From: Arthrobotrys musiformis
Lineage: Eukaryota > Ascomycota > Orbiliomycetes > Orbiliales > Orbiliaceae
Assembly (NCBI GenBank): GCA_036971715.1
Contig: JAVHJL010000006.1
Location: 1-64,000 of the forward strand
Length of the DNA: 64,000 nt
Direction: 5' to 3'
In this document: piece after piece, positions 1-12,800 of the stretch
Layout of the letters: each line of letters begins with the position of its first letter
How positions within the stretch are numbered: position 1 is the stretch's first letter
Made by a program: the position numbers and the translations under genes
Notes under the pieces: generated by a model
What the model was told of the DNA's origin: nothing
The model's database searches: none
Seen by the model: the letters and a program-made list of their open reading frames with translations, nothing else

Positions 1-1462
1 AATTTTTATGTTTTTTTTGTTGCAATATTTTTTTTTTTTGCTTTGTTTATTTTATTATTTTATTAAATTTTTAATTTTAATATTATTTTTAAAATTGGTG
101 TAAACTTTTTTATTATGAAAATTAGATTTTTTTGAAAAAGAAATATTGTAATTTTTAATTTATTTTTAAAAAAAAAAAAATTTTTGATTAAATAAACATA
201 AAAAGTTTTATTATAAATTCTTTTCATCTAAATTTTTATCTAAATTTAATAATTTTTTTTAAAATTTTTTTAATTAATTTTATTCTAATTTTATTTATTA
301 ATTAATAATAGATTATCTATTAAGTCATTTTTTTTTTAATTTTATTTTAATTAAAATTATTTTATAATTTAATTTTATATCAATTTTTCCATCTATTTTT
401 TAGTTTATATCTAATTAATTCTTTTAAATTAATAAATGTAAAAGATAAATTAATAATTGAAGATTTAAATTTATTATTTTTCTTGATATTATAATAGGTT
501 GATATGTTAGATTTATTTATTAGTTATAAATTTTTATTTTTAATTAATTTTATTATTTTTTTTATTTTGAAATTAAATTTAATTTTAGGATTCTATAAAA
601 AATAATAAGTATTAAAATTTTTAATTAATAATGTTTTTTTAATATAATAATTTTAATTTTAATAAAAAATTAATTTATTATATATTTATTATTTTTTGTG
701 TTTTATTATTTTTTATTATAAATATTAATAAATCTGATTTTTTTTAAATTTATTTAATTTAAAATTAATAATTTGGTAGTTTTTATTTTTAATTAAATCT
801 TCTCAATTTATAATTTTATAAAATAAATTATTTTTAATAAATGTAATTATTTTATTTTAATTTTTTTTATTTTTTAAATTTAAAAAAATTGATTGAAATT
901 TTAAATATATAATTATAATATTTTCTTTTAAAAATTAAAATTTTTATAAAAAAATTAAATCTATGTTGTTGTAAATTAATATAAAATATAAAATTAATTA
1001 TATTATATTTATAAATCTTTTATAATTATATTATATTATTTTTAAAATATTATTATTTATTTATAATAATATTTTGTTTTTTATTTTTAAAATATAAGGA
1101 ATTTTTTGTTTTATATTCTTTATTATAATTAATATATTTATATTTTATATATTTATAAAACTTTTTATTTTTTTAATATATATTATACAAATAATTAATT
1201 ATTTTATATTTTTTAATATAAATTTTATAAATAAATTTATTTTTATAATTTAATATATAATATTTTGTTTTTTGATAATTTGTATATCTATTATTTCCAA
1301 AAAATTTTATATATTTTTCTATTTTAAATTTTTTATTTTTTAAAAAAATATATTTTTTGTTTTATATTTTTATTACTTTTAATTTTGTTTTTATAATAAT
1401 AATTATAGCAGAGAATTTTTTTTTAATTTTTTGTTTTTAATTAACTATTTTAAAATTTTAAT
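1..1462 (-). mobile_element. LINE copy A, distal part (RIP-damaged)
   Basis: Reading the minus strand, this aligns with the intact LINE from mid ORF1 (about 47,580) to the first third of ORF2 (about 46,120). It therefore covers the ORF1 zinc-knuckle region, the ORF1/ORF2 junction and the endonuclease. Nearly every C is T and many Gln/Trp codons are stops, so nothing is translatable. It is cut at the window's left edge. At its right side LINE copy B interrupts it, and it resumes at about 7,189. Orientation and identity are certain from collinearity with the intact copy; exact ends are approximate. Confidence 0.85.
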
Positions 1463-4400
1463 TATTATTATTATTATTATTATTATTTATCATACACGCA
1501 TGCAACCTTTCGGTTATGGCGGAATGAAGGAAAAGAAATTAAAATACATGATTTTCGCTCCTCATTAAAAATGAAAACTATATAAAATCATTTTTTATTT
1601 TTGTTTTTTATTGTTATTTTTTTTTTGAGGTTTTTTCTAACCCTTTTTATCTCTTTCTTCTTTTTTCCCATTAAAAGAACAATATCATATATCTGTTGTT
1701 TTTATTTATTTACTTTAATATAATATTAAAATAATATATCTCATTTCCGGAATTTTTTTATTTTTTCAAACTTCCAGATTTTTCTATCCTATAAAATAAT
1801 TATTTTTAGGATTTTTATTACATTTTCTTTTTGTAATATTTATTTTATTTAGGAACTCTTCCAAAAAAATCATACCTTCATTATTAAATAATAAAAAATA
1901 ATAATTTAATTGTTTATTAGCTTTTTTAAGTTTTCATTTTAATACTTTTTTTTTCATTATAGATTTTGTATTTTATAATTAAGTATTTTAGTATTTAAAA
2001 CTTATTTTTGCATATATAGTTTTTATTTAAAATTCCAAAATTTAGAATTTTATATAAATAATTATTAAAATACTTATACCTAATCCTTAGTTGAGTTAAA
2101 GAAGAAATAAAATTATTACTAAACTTAATAAATATCTTATTTTTTTAATTTTAGTTTATTAATATAATTTAACCTGTTTTTTTATTTTTTATATTTTTCT
2201 TTTTATTTTAATAAATCCTTTTCTTTAATTTTCTTTTTTAAATAGGCAAAGGACTTAAATAGACTTTTCTTTTTTATTTTTACAATTTTTTTGACTAAAT
2301 AATCTACTTTTTCATTTCCAATAATTTTAGAATAACCTGGGACTTATTTTATAAATATATTAATATTTTTAAAATTTACTTTATTTGTTATATCCCAAAT
2401 TTCTAAAGTTGTTTTTTGACCAAACTCTAAATTTAAATTTTATAACCTTTTTATTATAACTTAATTGTCAGTAAAAAAATAAATATTTTTCACTTCTTTA
2501 TTTTTATTAATTATTTTAAAAAAATTTTCAAAATTTTTTTTTAAAACAATTAATTCTACATCATATACCTCCATACTTTTTTTTAAATTAAAATAAATTT
2601 TGAAAATAAATTTATTATCTATAAATTTTAGCTTTAAAAAAAATTTTTTTTTTATTTTTATTATTTTTATTATTTTTATTTTCTATTTTCAGTATAAAAT
2701 TATTTGTATAAATAAATAAGTTTTTTTTAAAATTTAATTTAATTTTTTTTTTATTTTTGTAATTTTTTGCTTTTAAATCTTTGGATATATTATTTATAAA
2801 GAAATTAATTTTATTTTCAATTTAAGGTGGGTTAAATTTTATATTTAATTCCTTAATTTTTGTATATAAATTTATTAAAAAATTAATTCTTAATAATATT
2901 TTATTTAGTATGGAAATATATTCTTTTTTATTTTTATTTTATTTTAAATAAGGTTTTAATTTTTTTTTTTTTTTTTTTTAAAATTAAATTTTAATAGAAA
3001 TGATTTTAAAAAAATTTTTTTATTAGATAATTTTTATTAATAAAAAAAAATTTTAGGATATATTTTCTTTGTATTTTATTTAATTTTATTTTTAATAATA
3101 AAATAGAGGTTTTAATTTTTAATATATTTATCAAAATTATTTTAAAATTTTTTATTATTTTTTTTAATATTTTATTTTGAATTAATTTAAATTTTTTTAA
3201 AATATTTTGTTGTTTTTGGTTTTTTTACTATATTTTAGATTTATAGTTAGAAATAGAATAAATGTAGTTTTTATATAATTGTATTATTGTTTTAGTTTTA
3301 AGTTTTTTTTCTGAATTAGCAAGTGCTTTAATAAAATTTAAAATTTTATTTGCTGTATTTATTTTTATTTTAATATAATTTTTAAAATTTAATCTTATAT
3401 TAAAATATATATTTAATTTTTTTATATTGTTAGTAGGTTTTATTATTGTATTATTTAACAATTTAATATTTAATTTTTTAAATTTTTTAATTTTTTTTTT
3501 TTTTAAATTTGTTTTAAAATAAATTAGCTTTAATTTTATATTATTAAAACTTATTGTATTATTTATAATTTAATTAAAAGCTATTTTTGTAGTTTTTTTT
3601 AATTCATATATATTTATTTCTATTTTTTTATTAATTATACTTAATGCTAAATTATCTATATATAATAATTTAATAATAAAAAGTATTTTTTGTTTTAATA
3701 AATTAAATAATAGTATTAAATATAATAAAAAAAAAATTAAAAATATTAAAAAACTTTATAATATTTTAGTTTTTATAGGTTTTAATTTTTTTATTTATCC
3801 ATCAAAAGCTAATTTAATTAATTTTTTGGATATAAAATTATTAATTTATTAAATTAATTATTTAGGGAATTTTATATTTTTTAAGATATTAATTAAATTT
3901 TTTTTTAAAATATTATTAAAAATTTTTTTAATATTTAAAAATACAATAAAAGTTTTTAATTTTTTTAAATTAATTATTTCTATATTATAAATTAAGGATA
4001 AAGTTATATCAATTACAAATTTTTATTTTTTACTTTTAATTTATTTTAGATTTAGAATTTTATTAGTTTTTAATAGGAAAGTTATTTTTCTTATTATTAT
4101 TTTTTCTAATATTTTTTTTAAATAATTTAAAAAATTAATAATTTTATAAACTTTTAAAATATTATAATTTAATTTATTTAATTTTAATAAAATTATTTTA
4201 ATTATTTTTCTAAAACTAATTAAATAATAATCATAATTTAATAATTATTTAAATAAATTATTAAATTTTTCTAATATAATTTCATAAACCCTTTTTAAAC
4301 ATAAAAAATTAATTCCATCTAATCCTAATGCTTTTTTAGAATTAAATAAAAAAATAGCTTTTTTAATTTTATTATCTCTTATCTTTTTTTATTTAATTAA

Positions 4401-7190
4401 CTTTTTATTAATTATTATTTTTATTAATAACAATAAATTTATTATTTTTATATAATTTAATAGTTTTAGAAATAACACTTTTCTTAATATTTTTACCTTA
4501 TCCTCAAAATTAAAGGCATTACTATCTTTATAAATTAGATTTGGCATTTTTTAAATTTTTCTAAGTTTAGAAAAATTAAGTGCTAAGAATATTTCTTTGT
4601 TTTTTACATTCTCTAGAAAATTAGTCTAGGATTTCTCTTTAAATAATCTAATTTCTTTAAAATATTTATTCCTTTTTATTTTAAAAAATTCCCAATTTTA
4701 TTAAAATTTATTTAATTTCCATATCCTTTTTTATTGCAACATTTTTTTTTTGTTTTGTCTATTTTATTATTCTACCAAATTTTCAATTTTAATATTATTT
4801 TTAAAATTGGTGTAAACCTTTTTACTGCCAAAATTATATATTTTTAAAATAGAGATATTGCAATTTCCAAATTATTTTTAAGATCTTCTTTTTTTTATAA
4901 AATAAAAAAAGGAGATTTTTCTATAAATTATTTTTATTTAGATTTTTATCTAGATTTAATAATTCTTTTTTAAAGTTTTTTTAATTAATTTTATTCTAAT
5001 TAAATTTATTAGTTGATAAAGGATTATTTATTATTTTTTTTTTTAGTTTTATTTTAATTAAGATCATTTTATAATCTATATTAATTTCTTTATCTATTTT
5101 CTAATTTATAATTCATTCTTTTAAATTAATGGTTACAAAAAATAAATTAATAATTAAAGATTTAGACTTATTATTTTTCTTAGTATTATAATATATTGGT
5201 ATATTAATTTTATTTATTAATTATAAATCTTTATTTTTAATTAATTTTATTTATTAATTATAAATCTTTATTTTTAATTAATTTTATTATTTTTCCTGCC
5301 CTTAAATTTAATTTAATTTCAGAATTCCATAAAGAATGATAAATATTAAAATCTCCAATTAATAATATTTTTTTAATATAGTAATCTTTAATTTTATTAA
5401 AAAATCGATTTATTATATATTCATTATTCTTCATATTTTATTATTTTTCATTGTAGATATTAATAAATCTAATTTCCTTAAATTTATTTGATTTAAAATC
5501 AATTATTTGGTAGTCTTTATTTTTAATTAAATCTTCTTGATTTATAATTTCATAAAGTAAATTCTTTTTTATAAAAGTAATTATTTTATTTCAATTTTTG
5601 ATTTTTAAATTTAAAAATATTAATTAAAATTTTGAATGTATAATTATCATATTTTCTTTTGAAAATTATGGTTTTTGTAGGAAAATTGAATCTGTGTTGT
5701 TGTAATTTAATACAGAATTTAAAATTGATTATATTATATTTATAGATTTTTTACAATTATGTTATATTATTTTTAAAATATTTTTATTTATTTAAGATGA
5801 TATTTTATTTTTTATTTTTTGGGTATAAGGAATTTTTTACCCCATATTCTTTACTGTAGTTAATACATTTATATTTTATATAGTTATAAGATTTTTTATT
5901 TTTTTGGTATATATTATATAAATAATTAATTATTTTGTGTTTTTTAGTACAAATTTTGTAGGCTGATTTATTTTTATAATTTAATGCATAATGTTTAATT
6001 TTTTAACAATTTATATACTTATTATTTTTACAAAATTTAATATATTTTTTTATTTTGAATTTTTCATTTTTTAAAAAAATATATCCTCTATTTTATATTT
6101 CTATTGCTTCTATTTTTGTTTTTATAACAATTACTATAGAAGAGAATTTTTTTCCTTCTAATTTTTTTTTTTTTTATTAACCATCTTAGATTTTTAACCA
6201 ATTTAATTATATTTTTCCATTTTTTTTTTAAGATCTTCCATTTTTTTGATCTCTAAAAATTCTATATACTACCAAAAATCCCCAACTTTCTATTTTAAAA
6301 AATCTTTATATGTGTTTATCTATTTTAATAAATTCTTAGTAAATTTCTTCTTTATATTCCAAAATATCTTCTTTTTTAATATTCTCATAAGTAATCAGAA
6401 TTAAATTCCCTTTTAAATTTAGAAAAATTCCAGAAATAATTAATTCTAAATTATTAAACTTCTCTTTAAGAATTTTATTTATTTTTTCTCTAAAAATATT
6501 TAATTTTTGGGTAGAAATTTCCATAATATTTCTAAAAATAATTAACCATCATTAATTAATTAATATTTTTATATTTTATGGATTTTGTGGATTTTACATT
6601 TTATACGTTTTTTGGTATTTTTAAGCTATTTCCTATTTTTTTAATATTTTTAATATTTTTAGTATTTTTAGTATTTTCTGGGCGATTTAGGCGTATATCT
6701 TTTTTATATTATTTCTTTCTAATTTTCTTATTTCCTGCTTTAGATCTTCTACCTCCTATACTCTTTCTTTTAAAAGGTCATTCAACCTTTTAATTTTTAG
6801 AAATAAATTTTCTCTATTTATTTCTTCCCTTAAATCAATTATATCTATCAATATTTATCTTCTCTATCTTTTTTATAGTAAATAAATTTAAAACCCTATA
6901 TCACTAATACTAGTTTATCTAAAGATGAACTAGTTAATATATTCTCCATTTTTAAAATTAATTTTTAAAAGGTTTAGTTTAAATTAAGCGAAAAACTTTT
7001 TTTTTATATAATAAACAATCACAAATATTTTTATATTTTTATATTATAATTATTTTCTATTAGTTTTTGTATACTTTTTTACTTTGTAGTATTTTTGATC
7101 AATTTTTTCCGCTCTTTCGATTAGTATATTTTTATTTAATTTTGAATACTTTGTTCAAAAGTTATGGGGGGGGTATTTTCGAAGTTCGTT
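1460..7190 (-). mobile_element. LINE copy B, full length, RIP-damaged, nested in copy A
   Basis: This is a complete minus-strand copy. The (TAA)n tail and conserved 3' block are at about 1,460-1,545, ORF2 lies between about 1,750 and 5,810, ORF1 between about 5,810 and 6,950, and the G-run 5' end is at about 7,165-7,188. RIP-type transitions have filled both ORFs with stops; short open stretches survive in the RT region (3,228-3,461) and ORF1 (6,336-6,524). A second small duplication of about 40 nt is visible near 5,215-5,285. The flanks are imperfect copies of an AT-rich 12-15-mer (left flank ending 1,462, right flank from 7,189), as expected for a decayed target-site duplication inside copy A. 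Confidence 0.88.
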
Positions 7191-7987
7191 TTTAAATTTT
7201 TAATTAAAATAATTATATTATTTTTTTAATTTTTTTTTAAAAATCTTTTATTTTTTTTATTTTTAGAAATTTTATATATAACTAAAAATTTTTAATTTTT
7301 TATTTTAAAAAGTTTTTGTATATATTTATTTATTTTAATAAATTTTTAATAGATTTTTTTTTTATATTTTAGAATTTTTTTTTTTAGTATTTTTATAAGT
7401 AATTAAAATTAAATTATTTTTTAAATTTAGAGAGATTTTAGAAATAATTAATTTTGAATTATTAGATTTTCTTTTAAGAATTTTTTTTTTTTTTTTTTTT
7501 AAATATTTGGCTTTTAGATACAAAATTCTGTAATATCTTTTAAAATAATTAATTTTTTTAATTAATTAATATTTTTATATTTTATAAATTTTATAAATTT
7601 TATGTTTTATGTATTTTTTGAGGTTTTTGGCCTGTATTTTATTTTTTTTATTGTTTTTGTTGTTTTTTGGGGTAATTTGTATATCTTTTTTATATTATTT
7701 TTTTTTAATTTTTTTCTTTTTTGTTTTAGGTTTTTTATTTTTTGTACTTTTTCTTTTAAAAAATTATTTAATTTTTTAATTTTTAGAAATAGGTCTTTCT
7801 TATTTATTTCCTTCTTATTATTTCTAAAATCTATTAATATATTCTTTTTAGGTTTTTTTTTATAATATATAAATATAAATTCTTATATTATTAAAACTAA
7901 TTTATTTATAAATAAGCTAGTTAATATATTCTCTATTTTAAAAATTAATTTTAAAAAAATATAATTTTACAATAAGCAAAGGAGGTG

Positions 7988-7998
7988 TGGCCTAGTGG
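7988..7998 (+). promoter_or_regulatory. Pol III A box
   Basis: TGGCCTAGTGG matches the TRGYNNARNGG consensus of internal RNA polymerase III promoters and sits 8 nt into the tRNA-like head, as in real tRNA genes. With the B box it would drive transcription of the SINE. Confidence 0.75.
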
Positions 7999-8040
7999 GT
8001 GTGATGCTAGGCTTGGAAACAGGTCTCCCCAGCCTGTGTG

Positions 8041-8051
8041 GGTTCGATTCC
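8041..8051 (+). promoter_or_regulatory. Pol III B box
   Basis: GGTTCGATTCC is an exact match to the GGTTCGANTCC B-box consensus and forms the T-loop region of the tRNA-like fold. The A-to-B spacing is normal for a class II tRNA. Confidence 0.82.
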
Positions 8052-8249
8052 TACCATCTCCACCATATTTTGCAAATTAATTTTCGGGGTTTTATTTCTT
8101 TTACCCGAAAATAAATGCAAAAAGAAACAACTCACTAGTCTTACACCAACTATAGTTGTATCTTGATGTGTTTGACATCTAAGTTTGTTTTAAGGGTGTT
8201 GTTGTTTGTTTTCCTCGCACAACACAGTTTGAACTTTAGAATAAAAATC

Positions 8250-8415
8250 AAACAGTAGTTCTATCTACTATAAAAAATAGAAGTAGTTCTACTACTTAAA
8301 AATAGACAGTAATCTCTGTAAAAGATATGTGTGAGTACATCACAATAAAAACAGTACTAGTAGTTCTACTACTTAAAAATAGAAGTAGTTCTACTACTTA
8401 AAAAAATAGAACAGC
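8250..8415 (+). repeat. Short hairpin repeats in the SINE body
   Basis: The motif AAGTAGTTCTACTACTTA or a close variant recurs at about 8,281, 8,350, 8,380 and, degenerate, at 8,255. Each can fold as AAGTAG/CTACTT with a short loop, and they are separated by AAAAATAGA-type spacers. They could be RNA hairpins of the SINE transcript or a small tandem expansion; no function is claimed. Confidence 0.6.
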
Positions 8416-8938
8416 CTAGTTCCTGTTTTAGAACTGGACTTCAGTTACAGAAGTATAAAAAGTAATAATCTTAAGAAAATATATCTATAATTAGAACCCA
8501 CACTTGTGGATTGTTCTGAATATAGTAATTTTCTAATATTACATCAAAGTGGATGGGTAAAAACAACAGATATACGGCGCATTCTCTACTAAATTGGAAT
8601 AGTAGAATTATATACAAAGGAATTTAATGTAGATAGATTCTAAAAAAAATACCGAAAATCTCCAACATCCTAATCATGTAAAGATTCTGGCTTGTATTCA
8701 CTTCTTTCATGTTATTATCTATAATTAGATATCTACAATCCGCCATAACCGAAAGGTTGCATGCGTGTATGATAAATAATAATAATAATAATACAATAAG
8801 CAAGAAATTTTTGTTTTTTTTATATAATAAATGATCACAAATTTTTTTAATTTTTGTCTTATAATTATTTTATATTGGTTTTATTTTTACTTTTAATTTT
8901 GTAATATTTTTATATAGTTTTTTTTTTTAAAAAAAAAA

Positions 8939-9806
8939 CGACCTTCGAAGATACCCCCCCACAACTTTTGAACGAAGTATCTAAAACCAAATAAAAAGAT
9001 ATCGATTAAAAGAATAAAAGAAACTATACGAAAATATCACAAAATTAAAAGTGAAAACAAAACTAACATAAAATAATCACAACATCAAAAATTAAAAAAA
9101 TTTACAATTATTTATTATATAAAAAAAGAATTTTTTATTTATTGTAAAACTATATTTTTTTAAAATTAGTTTTTAAAATAAAAAATATATTAATTAATTT
9201 ATCTATAAATAAATTAATTTTAGTACTATAAGAATTTATACCTATATATCATAAAAAAAATTTTAAAAGAAATATATTAATAGATTTTAAGGGAAAAAAT
9301 AAATAAAGAAAACCTATTTTTAGAAATTAAAAAGTTAAATAATCTTTTAAAAAAAAAGTATAAGAAATAAAAAACTTAAAATAAGAAATAAAAGAATTAA
9401 AGAAAAATAATATAAAAAAATATATACCCAAATTATTTAAAAAATAATAAAAATGATAAAAAAATAGGAAATAGTCTAAAAACTTTAAAAAATGAATAAA
9501 ATATAAAATTTATAAAATTTATAAAATATAAAAATATTAATTAATTAAAAAAGATTAATTATTTTAAGAAATATTATAGAATTTTCTACTTAAAAATTAA
9601 ATATTTTTTAAAAAAAATAAATAAAATTCTTAAAGAGAAATCTAATAATTTAGAATTAATTATTTTTAAAATTTTTCTAAATTTAAAGGGTAATTTAATT
9701 TTGATTATCTATAAAAATACTAAAAAAAAAAAATATTTTAAAATATAAAGAAAAAATCTATTAAAAATTTATTAAAATAGATAAATATATATAAAAATCT
9801 TTTAAA
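8939..9806 (+). mobile_element. LINE copy C, 5' part (RIP-damaged, divergent subfamily)
   Basis: This plus-strand copy begins with a variant of the LINE 5' end (CGACCTTCGAAGATACCCCC rather than CGAACTTCGAAAATACC). Its 5' UTR resembles that of copy A more than the intact element. ORF1-homologous sequence follows from about 9,180 but is full of stops. It is interrupted at 9,806 by copy D and continues at 15,529. Confidence 0.8.
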
Positions 9807-12800
9807 CGAACTTCGAAAATACCGACCCCCCCATAACTTTTGAATGGAGTATCCAAAACCAAATAAAAGTACACCAATCAAAAGAGCGGAAAAAATTGAT
9901 CAAAAATACTACAAAGTAAAAAAGCATACAAAGACTGATAGAAAATAATTATGATATAAAAATATAAAAATATTTGCGATTGTCTATCATATAAAAAAGG
10001 GGTTTCTTGCTTAATTTAAACTAAACTTTTTAAAGGTTAGTTTTAAAAATGGAGAACATACTAATTAGTTTATTTTTGGATGAACTAGTATTAGTGATAC
10101 AGGGTTTTAAATCTGTTTACCACAAAAAAAGACAGAGAAGACAGGTATTGGTAGATATAATTGATTTAAGGGAAGAAATAAATAGAGAAGATCTGTTTTT
10201 GGAAATTAAAAGGTTGAATGACCTTCTAAAAGAAAGAGTATAGGAGGTAGAAGACTTAAAGCAGGAAATAAGAGAGTTGGAGAGAAACAACACAAAAAAG
10301 ACATACGCCCAGAAAATATCAAAAACACTAAAAAAATAGGAAATAACCTAAAAACACCAAAAAATGCATAAAACGCAAAATCTACAAAATCTATAAAATT
10401 CAAAAATATCAATTAACCAACGAAGGTTAATTATTCCCAGAAATACTACAGAATTTTCTACCCAAAAACCAAATATCTTTAGAGAAAAAATAAATAAAAT
10501 TCTCAAAGAGAAGTCTAACAATCTAGAATTAATTATTTCTGGGATTTCTTTAAATTTAAAAGGGAATCTAATTTTGATTACCCATAAGAATACCAAAAAA
10601 GAAGATATTCTGGAATATAAAGAAAAAATCTATTAAGAATTTATTAAAATAGATGAATATATATAGAAATCTTCCAAAATAGAGAGCTAAAGATTCTTAT
10701 ATATAAGATTTCTAAAGATTAAAAAATGGAAGATCTCAAAAAAGAAATAGAAATAAATAATATAATTAAATTGGTTAAAAATCTAAGATGGTTGATTAAA
10801 AAGGAAAAATTAGAAAAAAAGAAATTCTTTTCTATAGTAATTGCCATAAAAACAAAAATGGAGGTAATAGAAATATAAAACAGAAAATATATTTTTTTAA
10901 GAAATAAAAAATTTAAAACAAAAAGATATATTAAATTCTCTAAAAATAATAGATGTATAAATTGTCAAAAAACTGGCTACTATACATTAAATTGCAGAAA
11001 TGAATCAGCCTGCGAAATTTGTGCTAGAAAACACAAAATAATTAATCATTTGTGTAATATATGCCAGGAAAATAAAAAGTCTTGTGACCATATAAAATAC
11101 AAATGCATTAATTGTGGAAAAGAACATAGGGCAAAAAATTCCTTATGCCTTAAAAACAAAAAATAAAATATTATCTTAAATGAATAAGAATATTTTAAAA
11201 ATAATATAATATAATTATAGAAGATCTACAAATATAATGTAATCAATTTTAAATTTTGTATTAATTTATGATAATATGGATTTAATTTTCTTATAAGAAC
11301 TGTGGTTTTTAAAGGAAAATACTATAATTATATATTTAGGGTTTAAACCAATTTTTTTAAACCCAAAAACTAATGAAATTAACAAAAATTGAAATAGAGT
11401 AATTACTTTTATAAAAAAGAATTTACTTTACAAGATTATAAACTGGGAAGATTTAATTAAAGATAAGGATTGCTAGATAATTGATTTTAAATCAAACAAA
11501 TTTAGGGAAATCAGATTTATTAATATCTATAATGAAAAATAATAAAATATGGAAAATGGTGAATATACAGTAAATCGATTCTTTAATAAAATCAAAGATT
11601 ACTGTACTAAAAAAATATTATTAATTAGAAATTTTAATACTTATTATTTTTTATGGAACCCTAAAATTAAATTTAATTTAAAAGTAGGAAAAATAATAAA
11701 ATTGATTAAAAATAAAAATTTATAATTAATAAATAAAAATAGTATACTAATTTATTATAATGTTAGGAAAAATAATAAATCTGAATCTTTAATTATTGAT
11801 TTATTTTTTGCAATTATTAATTTAAAAGAATTAATTATGGATTGGAAAATAGATGAAAAAATTGATATAGGATCAGATTATGAGATAATCTTAATTAAAA
11901 TAAAACTAAAAGAAAATGACTTAGTAGATAATTTTTTGTTAATTAACAAATTTAATTAGAATAAAACTAATTGGGAAAACTTTGAAAAAGAATTATTAAG
12001 TTTAGATAAAAATCTAGATAAAAATAATTTATGGAAAGATTGCTTTTTTTTATTTTATAAAAAAAGAGAAGATTTAGAAAATAATTTGGAAGTTATAATA
12101 TCTTTTTTTTAAAAAAATATAATTTTGGCAGTAGAAAAATCTATATTAATTTTAAAAATAATACCAAAATCAAAAATTTGGTGGAATGAGGAAATTGAAA
12201 AAATAAGAAAAGAGATGTTATAATAAAAAAGAACATGGAAATTAAATAGAATCTAATAAAATTGGGAACTATTTAAAATCAAAAGGAATAAATATTTTAA
12301 AGAAATTAGATTTTCTAAAAAAAAATCCTGGACTAATTTTCTAGAAAATGTAAAAAATAAAGAAATATTTTTAGTGCTTAATTTTTCTAAATCTAGAAAA
12401 ATCTAAAAAATGCTAAATCTAATTTATGAGGATAGTAATGCCCTTAATTTTAAAAATAAGGCAAAAATATTAAGAAAAGTGTTATTTCTAAAACTATTAA
12501 ATTATACAAAAACAACAAATCCATTATTACCAATAGAAATAATAATTAACAAAAAGTTAATTAAATGGAAAAAGATAAGAAATAATAAAATCAAAGAAGC
12601 TATTTTCTTATTTAATTCTAAAAAAGTACCAGAATCAAATGGAATTAATTTTTTGTATTTAAAAAAAGCTTACGAAATTATACCAGGAAGATTTAATAAT
12701 TTATTCAAACAATTATTAAATTATAAGTATTATCCAATATACTTCAAAAAAGCAATTGGGGCAATTTTACCTAAACCAAATAAACCTAATTATAATATTT

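Larger units (their letters stand above)
7981..8065 (+). ncRNA. tRNA-like head of the SINE, with encoded CCA
   Basis: A perfect 7-bp acceptor stem can be drawn (GGAGGTG with CATCTCC, one G-T pair), followed by a discriminator A and CCA. The T-arm has a 5-bp stem and a seven-base TTCGATT loop. The overall length of 82 nt before CCA and the loop-like TTGGAAA suggest descent from a class II tRNA, perhaps tRNA-Ser(GGA). The D-loop is too long and no proper anticodon stem forms next to that loop, so I do not call it a functional tRNA. A genomically encoded CCA also fits reverse transcription of a mature tRNA-like transcript. Confidence 0.7.
7968..8803 (+). mobile_element. tRNA-headed SINE-like element with LINE-derived 3' tail
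   Basis: The body runs from 7,980 to 8,791 and is flanked by the 12-bp direct repeat TACAATAAGCAA (7,968-7,979 and 8,792-8,803). Order: tRNA-like head with A and B boxes (7,981-8,065), a unique body of about 460 bp with repeated hairpins, LINE block 1 (8,533-8,577), about 160 bp of unique sequence, and LINE block 2 with the AACC-GAAA-GGTT hairpin and a (TAA)n tail (8,740-8,791). It has no coding capacity. Unlike the surrounding LINE it keeps many C and G bases, so it was probably inserted after RIP of its target. At about 810 bp it is long for a SINE. Mobilisation by the LINE is inferred from the shared tail, not shown. Confidence 0.82.
7189..8930 (-). mobile_element. LINE copy A, proximal part (ORF1 and 5' UTR)
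   Basis: This is the continuation of copy A after the nested copy B. It covers the ORF1 N-terminal half (about 7,190-7,950 on the minus strand) and a 5' UTR, interrupted at 7,980-8,791 by the SINE-like element. The 5' UTR sequence (8,804-8,927) differs from that of the intact element and resembles copy C, so A and C look like one older subfamily. The last 5' bases, including the C-run, are missing; the copy stops in a T-run that abuts copy C head-to-head. It is fully RIP-degraded. Confidence 0.8.

Noticed and set aside
7981..8065. A functional tRNA-Ser(GGA) gene
   Set aside because: Acceptor and T-arm are good, but the D-loop is too long and no anticodon stem pairs around TTGGAAA. The context (TSD, LINE-like tail) shows that it is the head of a SINE.
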